Shown here in pieces: positions 16,493 through 25,087 of a stretch of 64,000 bases of DNA. The notes under the pieces were generated by a model that saw only the letters and a program-made list of their open reading frames with translations, was not told where the DNA came from and ran no database searches. The translations under genes were made by a program, and so were the position numbers. Every line of letters begins with the position of its first letter. Positions within the stretch are counted from its first letter, which is position 1. This DNA comes from Pseudarthrobacter chlorophenolicus A6. Lineage in GTDB: Bacteria; Actinomycetota; Actinomycetes; Actinomycetales; Micrococcaceae. Location of the stretch: NCBI RefSeq assembly GCF_000022025.1, contig NC_011886.1:3637209-3701208 (forward strand), read 5' to 3'.

Positions 16493-18055
16493 TCAGATGA
16501 CCGGGAGGGCTCCGGCGCTGTCCGGGTTTTCGACGACGGCGGGCTTGGCGTCGGTGTCGGCGCTGGAGCCGGTGACGTAGCGGACGTGGACCCGCGGGCC
16601 GAGGATCGCGTAGACGCCGGCGCTGGTGAGGCCGCCGGCCAGCCAGGAGAGGTCCCAGCCGCCCAGTGCCACGGCGATGGGGCCCTGCATGGCGGGGACC
16701 AGGCCGTACATGAACAGCCAGGTGGCGAAGATGCCGGCCAGGAGCGAGGTGACGCCGGCCCAGTTGACGCCGGGGAGGCGGCGGGTGCCGATGCCGTCGA
16801 AGAGCCGCTCGGCTCCGCCCGGCCAGCGCTTCTCCAGCCAGAAGTAGTGCACCAGCATGACGCCGCCCCAGGCAGCCACCCAGGCCACCAGGCCGATCAG
16901 CCAGGCGTCCAGCACCTCGGCGAAGTTCTCCTGGAAGATGAAGAAGACCACGGCGGCGAGGGAGAAGACGCCCACGAAGAGGTTGAGTTTGCGGCGGCTG
17001 ATGGTGATGTCCAGGGCCTGCGTTGCCACGGAGAAGGTGTAGATGTTCAGGATGTTGGTGGCGATGGGGCCGTGAAGCACCATCAACAGGACCGGCAGCG
17101 CGAGGACGCCGAAGTTCTGGACGATCAGTTTTCCGGGGTCAACTTCGCCGCTGTTCGTGGCAAGGCTGGCGCCGAGGATGCCCAGCCATACCACCGGGAT
17201 GAACTGGCCCAGTACCGAGGCCAGGTAGACCTTCTTCTTGGGGACCGACGTGCTCACGAAGCGGGAGTAGTCAGCGGCGTAGGTGAACCAGGTGATGCCC
17301 CAGCCGATGCCGATGGCGGTCATCACGGCACTCATGGCGGCGATGCGTTCGGAGCCTTCGAGGATGTTGCCTGCGGGGCCGGCGTAGCCCCAGTCGATCT
17401 TCATGCCGAACCAGGCCACGGCGGACATGACAGCGAGGATGATGATGGTGGGCGGCACCGTCCACTTCTCGAAGGCGGCGATGGCTTTGTAGCCGAACCA
17501 GGCAATGGCTACCTGCGCGGCCATGATGGCGGTGGCCACGCCGATCTTCCAGGCGTAGTTATGGGCTTCAGGATCAACCCAGCCGAGTGTTCCGAAGAGG
17601 GCCATCACCAGGTCCAGGATGATCCAGGTGTTGACGGCGCACCAGCCGATCACCAGCAAGGCCTGGATGGCGGCGGGGAGGTAGTTGCCGCGCCGGCCGA
17701 AGGCTGCGCGGGCCAGGACCATGCCGGTGGCACCGGTCTTCTGGCCCAGGAGGACGAAGCAGCCGAAGAGCAGCATGCCGATCAGGTTGCCGAGGACAAG
17801 GACGGTGACGGTGTCCGCGAAGCCGAGTCCCAGGTGGATCCCGAGTGCCCCGAGGACCCAGTTGATGGGTGCCAGGTTGGCGCCGGCCCAGATCCAGAAC
17901 TGGCCGGACACCTTGCGGGTGCGGGCGGATTCGGGGATGGGCTGGAGCCAGGCCTCGTGGTCCGTGGCGGAATGGTCTGTGGTGGAGTGGTCTGCGTGGC
18001 CGTTTGCGTCAGAACCAGCGCGCCGTTGCGCTGAAGTAGAAAGCTTTTCTTGCAT
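16493..18055 (-). CDS. NCS1-family nucleobase/allantoin/hydantoin permease
   Basis: 520-aa secondary transporter with about 12 helices, of the nucleobase:cation symporter-1 family (cytosine, allantoin, hydantoin, purines). Family segments include FWIWAGANLAPINWVLGALG (helix 1 substrate and Na+ region), GMVLARAAFGRRGNYLPAAIQALLVIGW and YAADYSRFV. The N-terminal 40 residues are His/Asp-rich (repeated DH pairs) and hydrophilic. Its gene is first in a minus-strand pair with the PuuE-like deacetylase and divergent from a PucR activator, a typical arrangement for purine or allantoin utilisation. Confidence 0.87.
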   Translation of the reverse strand: MQEKLSTSAQRRAGSDANGHADHSTTDHSATDHEAWLQPIPESARTRKVSGQFWIWAGANLAPINWVLGALGIHLGLGFADTVTVLVLGNLIGMLLFGCFVLLGQKTGATGMVLARAAFGRRGNYLPAAIQALLVIGWCAVNTWIILDLVMALFGTLGWVDPEAHNYAWKIGVATAIMAAQVAIAWFGYKAIAAFEKWTVPPTIIILAVMSAVAWFGMKIDWGYAGPAGNILEGSERIAAMSAVMTAIGIGWGITWFTYAADYSRFVSTSVPKKKVYLASVLGQFIPVVWLGILGASLATNSGEVDPGKLIVQNFGVLALPVLLMVLHGPIATNILNIYTFSVATQALDITISRRKLNLFVGVFSLAAVVFFIFQENFAEVLDAWLIGLVAWVAAWGGVMLVHYFWLEKRWPGGAERLFDGIGTRRLPGVNWAGVTSLLAGIFATWLFMYGLVPAMQGPIAVALGGWDLSWLAGGLTSAGVYAILGPRVHVRYVTGSSADTDAKPAVVENPDSAGALPVI

Positions 18056-18162
18056 GGGGGCCTCCGTGAGGTGGATTCGTACTCACAAGGCTATGTGGCC
18101 CCAATCACAGTAAACAAGATACGATGTGTCGAACAGATTCTAGATCTACGTTACGGAATGTC

Positions 18163-19911
18163 GTGTCAGTTTCTCTTGGTGAAATACTCGCCCATCCAGC
18201 CCTCGCCGCAGCTGAGCCGGTGGTCCATCCGCTGGGCACGGACACGTCCGCACAGCCGGTCCGCTGGGTGCACTCGAGCGAGGTCCTGGACATCGCGCCG
18301 CTGCTGCGCGGCGGTGAGCTGCTGCTGTGCGGCGGCATCACCCTTGCCACGGCCACTCCCGCCAGGCGCGGGGACTACGTCCGCGAACTGGCCCAGCGCG
18401 GCATTGCGGCCCTGGCCATCGAGACCGGCGGAGTGCTTCCTGAAGTACCGGCAGACATGCTGGAAACAGCAGCGGAATTCGGGCTTCCGGTGGTGGAACT
18501 GCGCAAGGTGGTGCCGTTCGTGGGCGTCATGCAGGCCATCAATTCCATCCTGGTCAGCGAGTCGGCGGGGCACCTGCACCAGGCGGACGCTGCCACCCGG
18601 GCCATGGCTGCCGAGCTGGCCCACGGCGCGTCCCTGGACAAGATCCTTGGCGTCCTGGCCGGCATCACCGGGTCCGCGGTGCGCCTGGTCTCACCGTGGG
18701 GCGTTGACCTGGGCAGCGCGCTGCCGGAGGGCTTGGACGCAGCTGATCGCGAGGCCGTGCACGACGCCGGCACGGACGGCGGCAGGACGGCCGACGGCGG
18801 TGCGGGCGGCGGGAGCGAAGGCCACGGCAGCGGTGCGACGCACGACGGCGGCGCGGACAGCGGCGCGGCAGGGGACGCCGTCGGGACTCACCACGTCACG
18901 GACCCGGTCGGGGCAGGCGAGGCCGCTGAGACGCCGGACCTCAGGGACGCGCCCGCGGCTCCTGACGCACCCACCGGGACTGTGATGAGCGTGGACATTC
19001 CCGTGCGCGGCGTCCTGATGGGCAGGTTGGAGGTGCTGGTGCCGCACGGAGGGGACGCTGCGCTGGCGCAGGTGGCCGGGGAACGCGCCGTCGACATCCT
19101 TGGCCTGGCGCTGCTGCAGCACACCCCGCCCGGCCTGCACGCCCAGGCCGGGGCCGAGCTCATGCGCGCCGTGCTCACTTCCGCACCAGAATGGCGCCTG
19201 GAACAGCTGGCGCCTGGGGCAGGGTTTCCGCTTGATTCGCCGCTGGTGGTGGCCGCCGTCCACGCAGCTTCGCCGCAGGAACTGCGCGGAGCCATTGAAG
19301 CGTTCCTGGGTGCCGGCCGAATTCCCAGCGCCGCCTACCTGGACGATGCGGAACTGGTGGTGATGGCCGGGCTCCCCTGCGCCGACACGGCAAGGGTGCG
19401 GCGCGAGCTGCTTGCTTCACTGCAGGGACTGGAAGGCAACCACGATGCGGTGATTTCGGTGGGCCCCCTGGTTGACGGGGTGGCTGATGCCGCATGGTCC
19501 CTGGCCGAAGCGCGGCGCGCCCTGGACGTGCGCCAGGTGCGGCGCCGGAACGCCTCACCCCGCAGGCGCCCGCCCGCCCACGGCCTGGTGGTGCTCGACG
19601 CCGACGACGCAGCCGTGGAGAGCCTGGCACTGACAGGGCTTGCAGCGTCGGCCAGGGAGGCGTTCGTGAACCACCAGCTGCGTGCCGTCCTGCAGCATGA
19701 TGCACAGCGGCAGTCCCAGCTGATGGAGACGCTGCAGGTCTGGCTCGATTCGGGCTGCAACACGGCCCAGTCGGCCCGGGAACTGCACCTGGAGCGGCAG
19801 TCGATGCATCACCGGCTGCAGCGTATCTTCGATCTGTGCGGCGGCGATCCCCGCGGCACCGGCCGGCTGGCGGCGCTGCACTTGGCGGTCCGGATGGCGG
19901 GCCTGCCCTGA
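18163..19911 (+). CDS. PucR family transcriptional regulator
   Basis: 582-aa regulator. Residues of about 1-130 are the PucR N-terminal domain (SLGEILAHPALAAAEPVV, VLDIAPLLRGGELLLCGG). The middle has a CdaR/GGDEF-like region, and the last 60 residues are the HTH_30 DNA-binding domain (LQVWLDSGCNTAQSARELHLERQSMHHRLQRIFDL). A low-complexity Gly/Asp/Ala insertion occupies roughly residues 200-270. I prefer GTG 18163 because the conserved domain starts there and the longer ATG 18124 form overlaps the likely promoter. It is divergent from the NCS1/deacetylase pair and probably activates them when purine-derived nitrogen is available. Confidence 0.88.
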   Translation: MSVSLGEILAHPALAAAEPVVHPLGTDTSAQPVRWVHSSEVLDIAPLLRGGELLLCGGITLATATPARRGDYVRELAQRGIAALAIETGGVLPEVPADMLETAAEFGLPVVELRKVVPFVGVMQAINSILVSESAGHLHQADAATRAMAAELAHGASLDKILGVLAGITGSAVRLVSPWGVDLGSALPEGLDAADREAVHDAGTDGGRTADGGAGGGSEGHGSGATHDGGADSGAAGDAVGTHHVTDPVGAGEAAETPDLRDAPAAPDAPTGTVMSVDIPVRGVLMGRLEVLVPHGGDAALAQVAGERAVDILGLALLQHTPPGLHAQAGAELMRAVLTSAPEWRLEQLAPGAGFPLDSPLVVAAVHAASPQELRGAIEAFLGAGRIPSAAYLDDAELVVMAGLPCADTARVRRELLASLQGLEGNHDAVISVGPLVDGVADAAWSLAEARRALDVRQVRRRNASPRRRPPAHGLVVLDADDAAVESLALTGLAASAREAFVNHQLRAVLQHDAQRQSQLMETLQVWLDSGCNTAQSARELHLERQSMHHRLQRIFDLCGGDPRGTGRLAALHLAVRMAGLP

Positions 19912-19942
19912 CCCGACTGCCACGGGGAACGGACGAAGCCGC

Positions 19943-20884
19943 TCAGAGAAGCTCGCCGAAAACGAGCTGGCCTACGCGCGCCACCACGGCATTGTTGTTC
20001 ACAGCATCCGGGCGGCTGGTCCTTGTCATCACTGCGAGAGTCAGCGGAGGGCCATCTTCCGGCCACACCACCCCGGCATCGTTGACCACCCCGTAGCTGC
20101 CGGCACCGGTCTTATCGGCGAGTTCGGCTCCGGGCGGCACCGCTGCCCGCAGCCGCTCACCGGAGGTGGCATTGCGCAGCATCCACCCTCTGAGGCGGGC
20201 CTGCCCCAGGGTATCCAGCGCGTCGCCGAGCAACAGCGCTTCGTACAGCGTGTGGATGTCGCTGGGCGTGCTGGTGTCGCGGACATCGCCGGGCAGCGCC
20301 TCGTTGAGCTCCGGTTCCCACCGGTCGAGGCGGGTGGACAGGGCACCGAGGGACCGGGCATAGGCACCAATTTCCGGCGGGCCCCCGATGAGTTCGAGCA
20401 GGAGGTTGCCGGCGGTATTGTCGCTGAAGCGCAGGGCAGCATCGGCAAGCTCTTCCACGCTCATGTTCCGGTCCTTGTCGGCAGCGCAGATGACGGAGTC
20501 CCGCACAATCTGGTTCTTGCGGAAGGAGATCCGGCGCTGCCAGAACCCGTCGTCGTACGCGTGGTCGCGGAGCAGCCGGGCCACGGCGAGGGTTTTGAAC
20601 AGGGAACACATCGGAAAGGTGTTTTCGCCCCGGTAGGCATAGGCAGGACGTTGGCCCAGCCGGCCCGCCGATACGCCGATGGTGAGGCCATGTGCTGACT
20701 CGAGGCCGCTGAGCGCCGTGTCGAGGCGCTGGCGGACGTCGCCCGGGCCGGATGCCGCAGACGCCGGGCCTGCCGTACCTGCCACAGCGGCCGCCAGCAC
20801 TCCTCCTGCACCGAACATGAGGACCTTACGGCGGGTTGGTTGGGTTGACGTTTGCGGGGGCTGGAATTCGTGAAAGTGATCCAT
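19943..20884 (-). CDS. Tat-exported class A beta-lactamase
   Basis: Serine beta-lactamase, 313 aa, acting outside the membrane. A twin-arginine signal (TRRKVLMFGAGG, Arg18-Arg19) ends near AAPASA-like residues around 40-44. Active-site motifs are complete: Ser94-L-F-Lys97, Ser154-Asp-Asn156, Glu190 in WEPELN (Ambler E166 to N170) and Lys258-Thr-Gly260. Cys93 precedes the active Ser, as in some class A enzymes, but no second Cys is obvious at the usual disulfide position. It is divergent from a LysR gene across 55-80 bp, as in AmpR-type control. Penicillin hydrolysis is very likely; the spectrum cannot be read. Confidence 0.92.
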   Translation of the reverse strand: MDHFHEFQPPQTSTQPTRRKVLMFGAGGVLAAAVAGTAGPASAASGPGDVRQRLDTALSGLESAHGLTIGVSAGRLGQRPAYAYRGENTFPMCSLFKTLAVARLLRDHAYDDGFWQRRISFRKNQIVRDSVICAADKDRNMSVEELADAALRFSDNTAGNLLLELIGGPPEIGAYARSLGALSTRLDRWEPELNEALPGDVRDTSTPSDIHTLYEALLLGDALDTLGQARLRGWMLRNATSGERLRAAVPPGAELADKTGAGSYGVVNDAGVVWPEDGPPLTLAVMTRTSRPDAVNNNAVVARVGQLVFGELL

Positions 20885-20898
20885 GCGGCCAGTCTGGG

Positions 20899-20934
20899 CT
20901 GATTTTCTGGTCCGCTCAAAGACAGAAATAGCAG
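20899..20934. promoter_or_regulatory. Putative LysR operator between beta-lactamase and LysR genes
   Basis: Inverted repeat with inner arms TTTCTG (20904-20909) and CAGAAA (20923-20928) and imperfect outer CTG/CAG extensions. It lies in the short divergent intergenic region where a LysR regulator would be expected to bind both its own and its target promoter. Confidence 0.5.
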
Positions 20935-20963
20935 GATTTATGCGTCAGCGGCATGATTGGTGG

Positions 20964-21848
20964 ATGGACCTCATCAGCGGTGCGCGTGCGTTCGTTGCTG
21001 TTGCCCGCCGGCAAAGCTTCTCCGCAGCCGCCCGGGATGAACAGACGACGCAGCCCGTCATCAGCCGCCGGGTTGCCGGTTTGGAGGCCCAACTGGGCGG
21101 GGCGCTGCTCGAGCGGAACACCCGCCAGGTGCGGTTGACAGCCCTGGGCACGGCGCTCCTCGAGCACGTACAGGCCCTGCTGGGCGCCGAACGCTCGCTG
21201 GTCGATGCTGCGGCATCCCACCATCGCGGCACCGTCCGGCTGCTGGTGCCCCGCGATCTCGATCCTGCGCGGTGGGCGGCCCTGAGATTGCGCGCACGCG
21301 GGGCCGGTACCGACCTCGACATAGAGGAAGCCGGCCGGGAGCTGCGTACCCTGCGGTTTCGGCTCGGGGAAGCCGATGCCGCCGTCCTTCCGGTCGAAAC
21401 CGCACGGGCCGACTGGGTAGTGCCGCTTGGCCTGGCACAGGTTACGGACCGGCGCCGGCCGCTCTCACTCGGGGCCTTGCGTCCCACCCGCGCCCTGGGC
21501 CCGAAGGCGGCTTCCAACCTTTTGGTGTTGGCCGAGGACGCCTCCGGCCAACTGCTCTCCGCGCTCCGTGAATCGGCCGCGGCATCGGGCTTGGCGGCGC
21601 ACCAGGTTCATGAGTCCCCCAGTGTGGTCAGCGCGCTTGCGGGAGCACTGGCGGGCGATGACTGGATCCTGTGCACCCGGGAGCAGGCATCCGCGTGGCG
21701 CCTGCAGTGGTTCGAGGTACCGGAACTGGCGCTCACGCGCGCCTACCGGCTTGAGCTGCGCACGCCGGATGGGCGCCAGCTGTTCAACCCTGCCCTTCGG
21801 AGGGACATCGCAGCGGCGCTCGGGGCCAACCGGGAGGAACAACCATGA
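20964..21848 (+). CDS. LysR family regulator next to beta-lactamase genes
   Basis: 294-aa LysR-type regulator. The N-terminal winged HTH is clear (GARAFVAVARRQSFSAAARDEQTTQPVISRRVAGLEAQLGGALLERNTRQVRLTALG), followed by a periplasmic-binding-like effector domain with RGTVRLLVPRDL and SPSVVSALAGALAGDDWILCT. ATG 20964 places the HTH at the normal distance from the N-terminus; ATG 20940, with AGGA close upstream, is an alternative. It is divergent from the exported beta-lactamase and overlaps the next gene (ATGA), a cytoplasmic beta-lactamase-like protein. By position it is an AmpR-like regulator, but it is not recognisably AmpR itself. Confidence 0.85.
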   Translation: MDLISGARAFVAVARRQSFSAAARDEQTTQPVISRRVAGLEAQLGGALLERNTRQVRLTALGTALLEHVQALLGAERSLVDAAASHHRGTVRLLVPRDLDPARWAALRLRARGAGTDLDIEEAGRELRTLRFRLGEADAAVLPVETARADWVVPLGLAQVTDRRRPLSLGALRPTRALGPKAASNLLVLAEDASGQLLSALRESAAASGLAAHQVHESPSVVSALAGALAGDDWILCTREQASAWRLQWFEVPELALTRAYRLELRTPDGRQLFNPALRRDIAAALGANREEQP

Positions 21849-22759
21849 CAGTGCCGGGGTACGACGCCGGCGCAGGCGCAAGTGCCCTGCGCCAAGCAGC
21901 GCAGGTACTTGAGTCCGCGGGCCTTTCGGGATCCCTCCTGGTTCGCCATCTCGGCACCGGCCAGGAGCTTGCGCTCGACGCCGACCGCCTCTTCCCACTG
22001 GCGTCCGTCGCCAAGCTGCCGCTGGCGGCCGCCGCGCTCGACGCCGCGCACCGGGGCAGGTTCGAACTCAGCATGCCGGTGCGGATCGACGACTCGAGCC
22101 GGTCCCAGGGTGGCCCCGGCATTGCCCGTTTTGCCCACCCGGCCACCATCGCCGCGGGCGACCTCATCAGGCTCGCGGTTGAGCTCAGCGACAACTCCGC
22201 CGCAGACGCGATATTCCGCATCGTCTCCCCGGAAGAAGTGACGGAATGGCTCCGGGCCCTGGGTACCGGCGGCATCATCCTCCGTCATCCCATTGGTGAA
22301 CTCTATGCCTCGCTCGCCACACAGGCGGCTGACCACGATGCTGCCGCCGTCCACTCGCTCGTCGTCCAGGCGGACCAGCAGGGGCATCCGTCCCCGTTGC
22401 CCCAACTGGACGTTGAACGGGCCAACGCCGGTACCGCGCGGGGGCTCGCCGATCTCCTGCAAAAGATCTGGGACGGAACCGTCTCCCCGGCCGTGGCGGC
22501 ACCCCTCCGCGAAATGCTTGCCGCGAACGTCTTCCGGCACCGCCTCGCGCCGGATTTTTCAGCAGATACTTCCACCTGGTATTCGAAAACGGGTTCCTTC
22601 GTTCACCTCCGGCACGAGGCTGGGGTGGTGGAACACACGGGGGGACCGGCCCTGGCTGTCGTTGCGCTCACCCGGAGCCGCGTTCCGGCGGTCATCCAGC
22701 CGTCAGCCGAACAGGCGATGGGTCACGCTGCCCGCATCCTGCACGATGAACTCGTTTAG
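21845..22759 (+). CDS. Cytoplasmic class A beta-lactamase-like serine hydrolase
   Basis: 304-aa protein of the beta-lactamase2/class A fold without any signal peptide. Motifs: Ser54-V-A-Lys57 (SVAK), Ser115-Asp-Asn117 (SDNSAAD) and Lys248-Thr-Gly250 (SKTGSF). The omega-loop glutamate is not evident: the region between SDN and NAGTARGLADLL lacks a clear ExxLN. It is translationally coupled to the LysR gene by ATGA. Without export it cannot protect the cell wall directly; it may process a cytoplasmic amide or ester, or bind a muropeptide or beta-lactam signal for the LysR protein. That role is inference. Confidence 0.8.
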   Translation: MTVPGYDAGAGASALRQAAQVLESAGLSGSLLVRHLGTGQELALDADRLFPLASVAKLPLAAAALDAAHRGRFELSMPVRIDDSSRSQGGPGIARFAHPATIAAGDLIRLAVELSDNSAADAIFRIVSPEEVTEWLRALGTGGIILRHPIGELYASLATQAADHDAAAVHSLVVQADQQGHPSPLPQLDVERANAGTARGLADLLQKIWDGTVSPAVAAPLREMLAANVFRHRLAPDFSADTSTWYSKTGSFVHLRHEAGVVEHTGGPALAVVALTRSRVPAVIQPSAEQAMGHAARILHDELV

Positions 22760-22785
22760 CAATGCACCCGGACGCCCCGGCGCAC

Positions 22786-23655
22786 CTACTGTGGGCTGCG
22801 CCCGCCCAGCCGCGTGGTGACCTGGGCTGCGGCGGCCATGCAGGCTTCGCCGAGGTCTTCCAGCCGTTCGCGTGACACCCGGAACCTTGGGGCGGGGATC
22901 AGTACGACGGCGGTAATGTCGCCGCGGTGGTCGTAGGCAGGCGCGGCGACCCCCACTTCGTCCATGGAGGATTCGCCGTAGTTCCCGGCCCAGCCGCGCC
23001 CTGCAACCTCCCCGAGCCTGGCTTCGTAAGCTGCCAGTCCGGCGTCGTCCATTCCCGGGAAGGTAACGGCGCCGCTCCGCAGCAGTTCGCGGACCCGCTC
23101 GGCGGGCTGGTGGGCGAGGAAGACCTGGACCGAGGCGCTCATGGCGTCCCGGTAGCGGGCGCCCAAAGGTGTGGTGTGTTTGATCTGATGGGGGCTGGCG
23201 ATCTGCTCGACGCAGATGGCCTCGTCGCCGTTCCACAGCATGAGGGCGCTGGTCTCCCCCGTTTGCTCGGTGAGCCGGCGCAGCACCGGGTACGCCACGC
23301 GGCGTTCGTCCATTTCCGCCAGCAGCGGCCCTGCCACGGCGATCAGCCCCAGACCCAGGCGGAACCGCCGCGTTTCGGGGTCCCGTTCCACCAGGCCTTC
23401 CTGCTCCAGGGTGGCCAGGATCCGTGAAACGGAACTCTTGTGCATGCCCACACGGCCGGCGATTTCGGTGACTCCCAGCAGGGGTTCCTCGGCGCTGAAG
23501 GTGCGCAGCACGGCGATGGCGTTGACGACGACGGAAGCACCTTTGGCATCCGCCGCGCCATTGGCGCCGGTACCGGCGGCGCCGTGGTCACCTGCGGCGT
23601 CGTTGTCTGCGGCGTCTTTTTGGCTGGTCTTTGCTGGAGTCATGGTGGACACCAT
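22786..23655 (-). CDS. IclR family regulator of the creatine operon
   Basis: 289-aa IclR-type regulator. An Ala/Gly-rich N-terminal tail of about 40 residues precedes the winged HTH (AIAVLRTFSAEEPLLGVTEIAGRVGMHKSSVSRILATLEQEGLVERD), then the effector domain with GETSALMLWNGDEAICVEQIASP and the C-terminal ITAVVLIPAPRFRVSRERLEDL. It is the last of three minus-strand genes (transporter, creatinase, regulator), so it is probably autoregulated with them. Creatine or a product such as sarcosine is the likely effector. The candidate operators lie upstream of the transporter gene. ATG 23655 or 23643 could be the start. Confidence 0.87.
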   Translation of the reverse strand: MVSTMTPAKTSQKDAADNDAAGDHGAAGTGANGAADAKGASVVVNAIAVLRTFSAEEPLLGVTEIAGRVGMHKSSVSRILATLEQEGLVERDPETRRFRLGLGLIAVAGPLLAEMDERRVAYPVLRRLTEQTGETSALMLWNGDEAICVEQIASPHQIKHTTPLGARYRDAMSASVQVFLAHQPAERVRELLRSGAVTFPGMDDAGLAAYEARLGEVAGRGWAGNYGESSMDEVGVAAPAYDHRGDITAVVLIPAPRFRVSRERLEDLGEACMAAAAQVTTRLGGRSPQ

Positions 23656-23716
23656 CTTTCCCTAAACGGCGGAAGCGGCGCCACGTGTGCGTGACGCCGC
23701 TTCCAGTGCTGGACGG

Positions 23717-24973
23717 TTAGGCCTCGATGATGTTCTTCTCCGGGCCGAACGGGAACTTGGTGATGTTCTCCACCGAGTTGTCCTCGCCGATGACCAGGAT
23801 GTCGTGCTCGCGGTAGCCGCCGGCGCCCGGCTGGCCGTCGGCCACGGTGATCATGGGCTCCATGGAGACCACCATGCCGGGCTCCAGGACGGTGTCGATG
23901 TCCTCGCGCAGTTCCAGCCCGGCTTCGCGGCCGTAGTAGTGGCTGAGGACGCCGAAGGAGTGGCCGTAGCCGAAGGTGCGGTTGGCCAGCAGCCCGTGGC
24001 TGATGTAGATCTCGTTCAGTTCCGCGGCGATGTCCTTGCAGACGGCGCCGGGCTTGATGAGTTCCAGGCCGCGCTTGTGCACCTCCACGTTGATGTTCCA
24101 CAGTTCGAGCGAACGCTCATCCGGCTGGCCCAGGAAGAGGGTGCGCTCCAGGGCGGTGTAGTAGCCGGAGGTCATGGGGAAGCAGTTGAGCGAGAGGATG
24201 TCGCCCTGCTGCAGCTTGCGGGTGGTGGCCCAGTTGTGGGCGCCGTCGGTGTTGATCCCGGACTGGAACCACACCCAGGTGTCGCGGACTTCGCGGTCCG
24301 GGAAGGTCCTGGCGATCTCGTGCACCATGGCCTCGGTGCCGATCAGGGCCACCTCGTACTCGGTGATGCCTTCGCGGATGGCGTTGCGGATGGCCTCGCC
24401 GCCCAGGTCGCCGATGCGGGCACCGTGCTTGATGACCTCGATCTCCTCGGCGGACTTGAACATGCGCTGGCGCATGGCGTCCTGCGAAACGTCCAGGAGC
24501 TGCGCGCCGGGGAACGCGGCAGCGATCTTCTCGCGGGTCAGGCCGGGGAGGAAGTCATCCTCGACGCCGAGCCGGGTTGCCTTGACGCCGCGCTGGCGCA
24601 GTGCCTCCTGCAGGCCGAAGTAGAAGTTGTCCCGGCGCCAGTCGGTGTAGACGATGTTCTCGCCGTAGGAGGTGCGCCACGGCATCCCGGCGTCGATGTT
24701 CGCGGTGATGGTGACCGAGTCGTCGGCGGTGACCACCAAGGCGTAGTTGCGGCCGAACGTGGTGAACAGGAAGTCGGAGTAGTACTTGATGCCGTGGTAG
24801 CTGGTCAGGATGACCGCATCCAGGCTCTTGGCGGCCATGATCTGGCGGAGGCCGCCCAGGCGGCGCTCGAACTCGGCGTCGGAGAACGTGAGCTTGCCCT
24901 TGGAGCCGTTGTGGAGGACCTTGAGGCGCTCGAGTTCGGCGATGGACGAGGCGTTATCGGCGGTGATAGTCAC
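23717..24973 (-). CDS. Creatinase (creatine amidinohydrolase)
   Basis: Hydrolyses creatine to sarcosine and urea (EC 3.5.3.3). The 418-aa protein has the pita-bread M24 fold but the creatinase version of it: SYHGIKYYSDFLFTTFGRNYALVVT near 58-82, DTWVWFQSGINTDGAHN with His246 at the position of the catalytic His232 of the Pseudomonas enzyme, KGDILSLNCFP-like GDILSLNCFPMTSGYYTALERTLFL, RTFGYGHSFGVLSHYYGREAGLELREDIDTVLEPGMVVSMEPM and a C-terminal NITKFPFGPEKNII. These are near-diagnostic and separate it from metal-dependent Xaa-Pro peptidases. The context (uptake gene upstream, IclR downstream) supports creatine catabolism. Sarcosine-degrading and urease genes are not in the window. Confidence 0.93.
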   Translation of the reverse strand: MTITADNASSIAELERLKVLHNGSKGKLTFSDAEFERRLGGLRQIMAAKSLDAVILTSYHGIKYYSDFLFTTFGRNYALVVTADDSVTITANIDAGMPWRTSYGENIVYTDWRRDNFYFGLQEALRQRGVKATRLGVEDDFLPGLTREKIAAAFPGAQLLDVSQDAMRQRMFKSAEEIEVIKHGARIGDLGGEAIRNAIREGITEYEVALIGTEAMVHEIARTFPDREVRDTWVWFQSGINTDGAHNWATTRKLQQGDILSLNCFPMTSGYYTALERTLFLGQPDERSLELWNINVEVHKRGLELIKPGAVCKDIAAELNEIYISHGLLANRTFGYGHSFGVLSHYYGREAGLELREDIDTVLEPGMVVSMEPMITVADGQPGAGGYREHDILVIGEDNSVENITKFPFGPEKNIIEA

Positions 24974-25087
24974 TGTTGTGCCTTTCGTTGATGCTTCTGG
25001 ATTGTCCAGTGCAGTTGTTGTGGTGTGGATCGGAAGGGTGGTCAGGGGGCCTTGCGGCGGGCCGGCGGTTCTGGGAATGCCGGCGGC

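Noticed and set aside
16298..18034. 578-aa plus-strand ORF over the NCS1 gene
   Set aside because: Antisense shadow; low-complexity Gly/Asp/His composition, and the minus-strand NCS1 frame has clear family motifs.
18780..18960. Possible second gene inside PucR
   Set aside because: Gly/Asp-rich insertion in frame with PucR; no independent start or domain.
23717..24973. Xaa-Pro aminopeptidase as identity of the M24 gene
   Set aside because: Sequence blocks match creatinase closely, including NTDGAHN and the C-terminal NITKFPFGPEKNII; creatinase is the better call.
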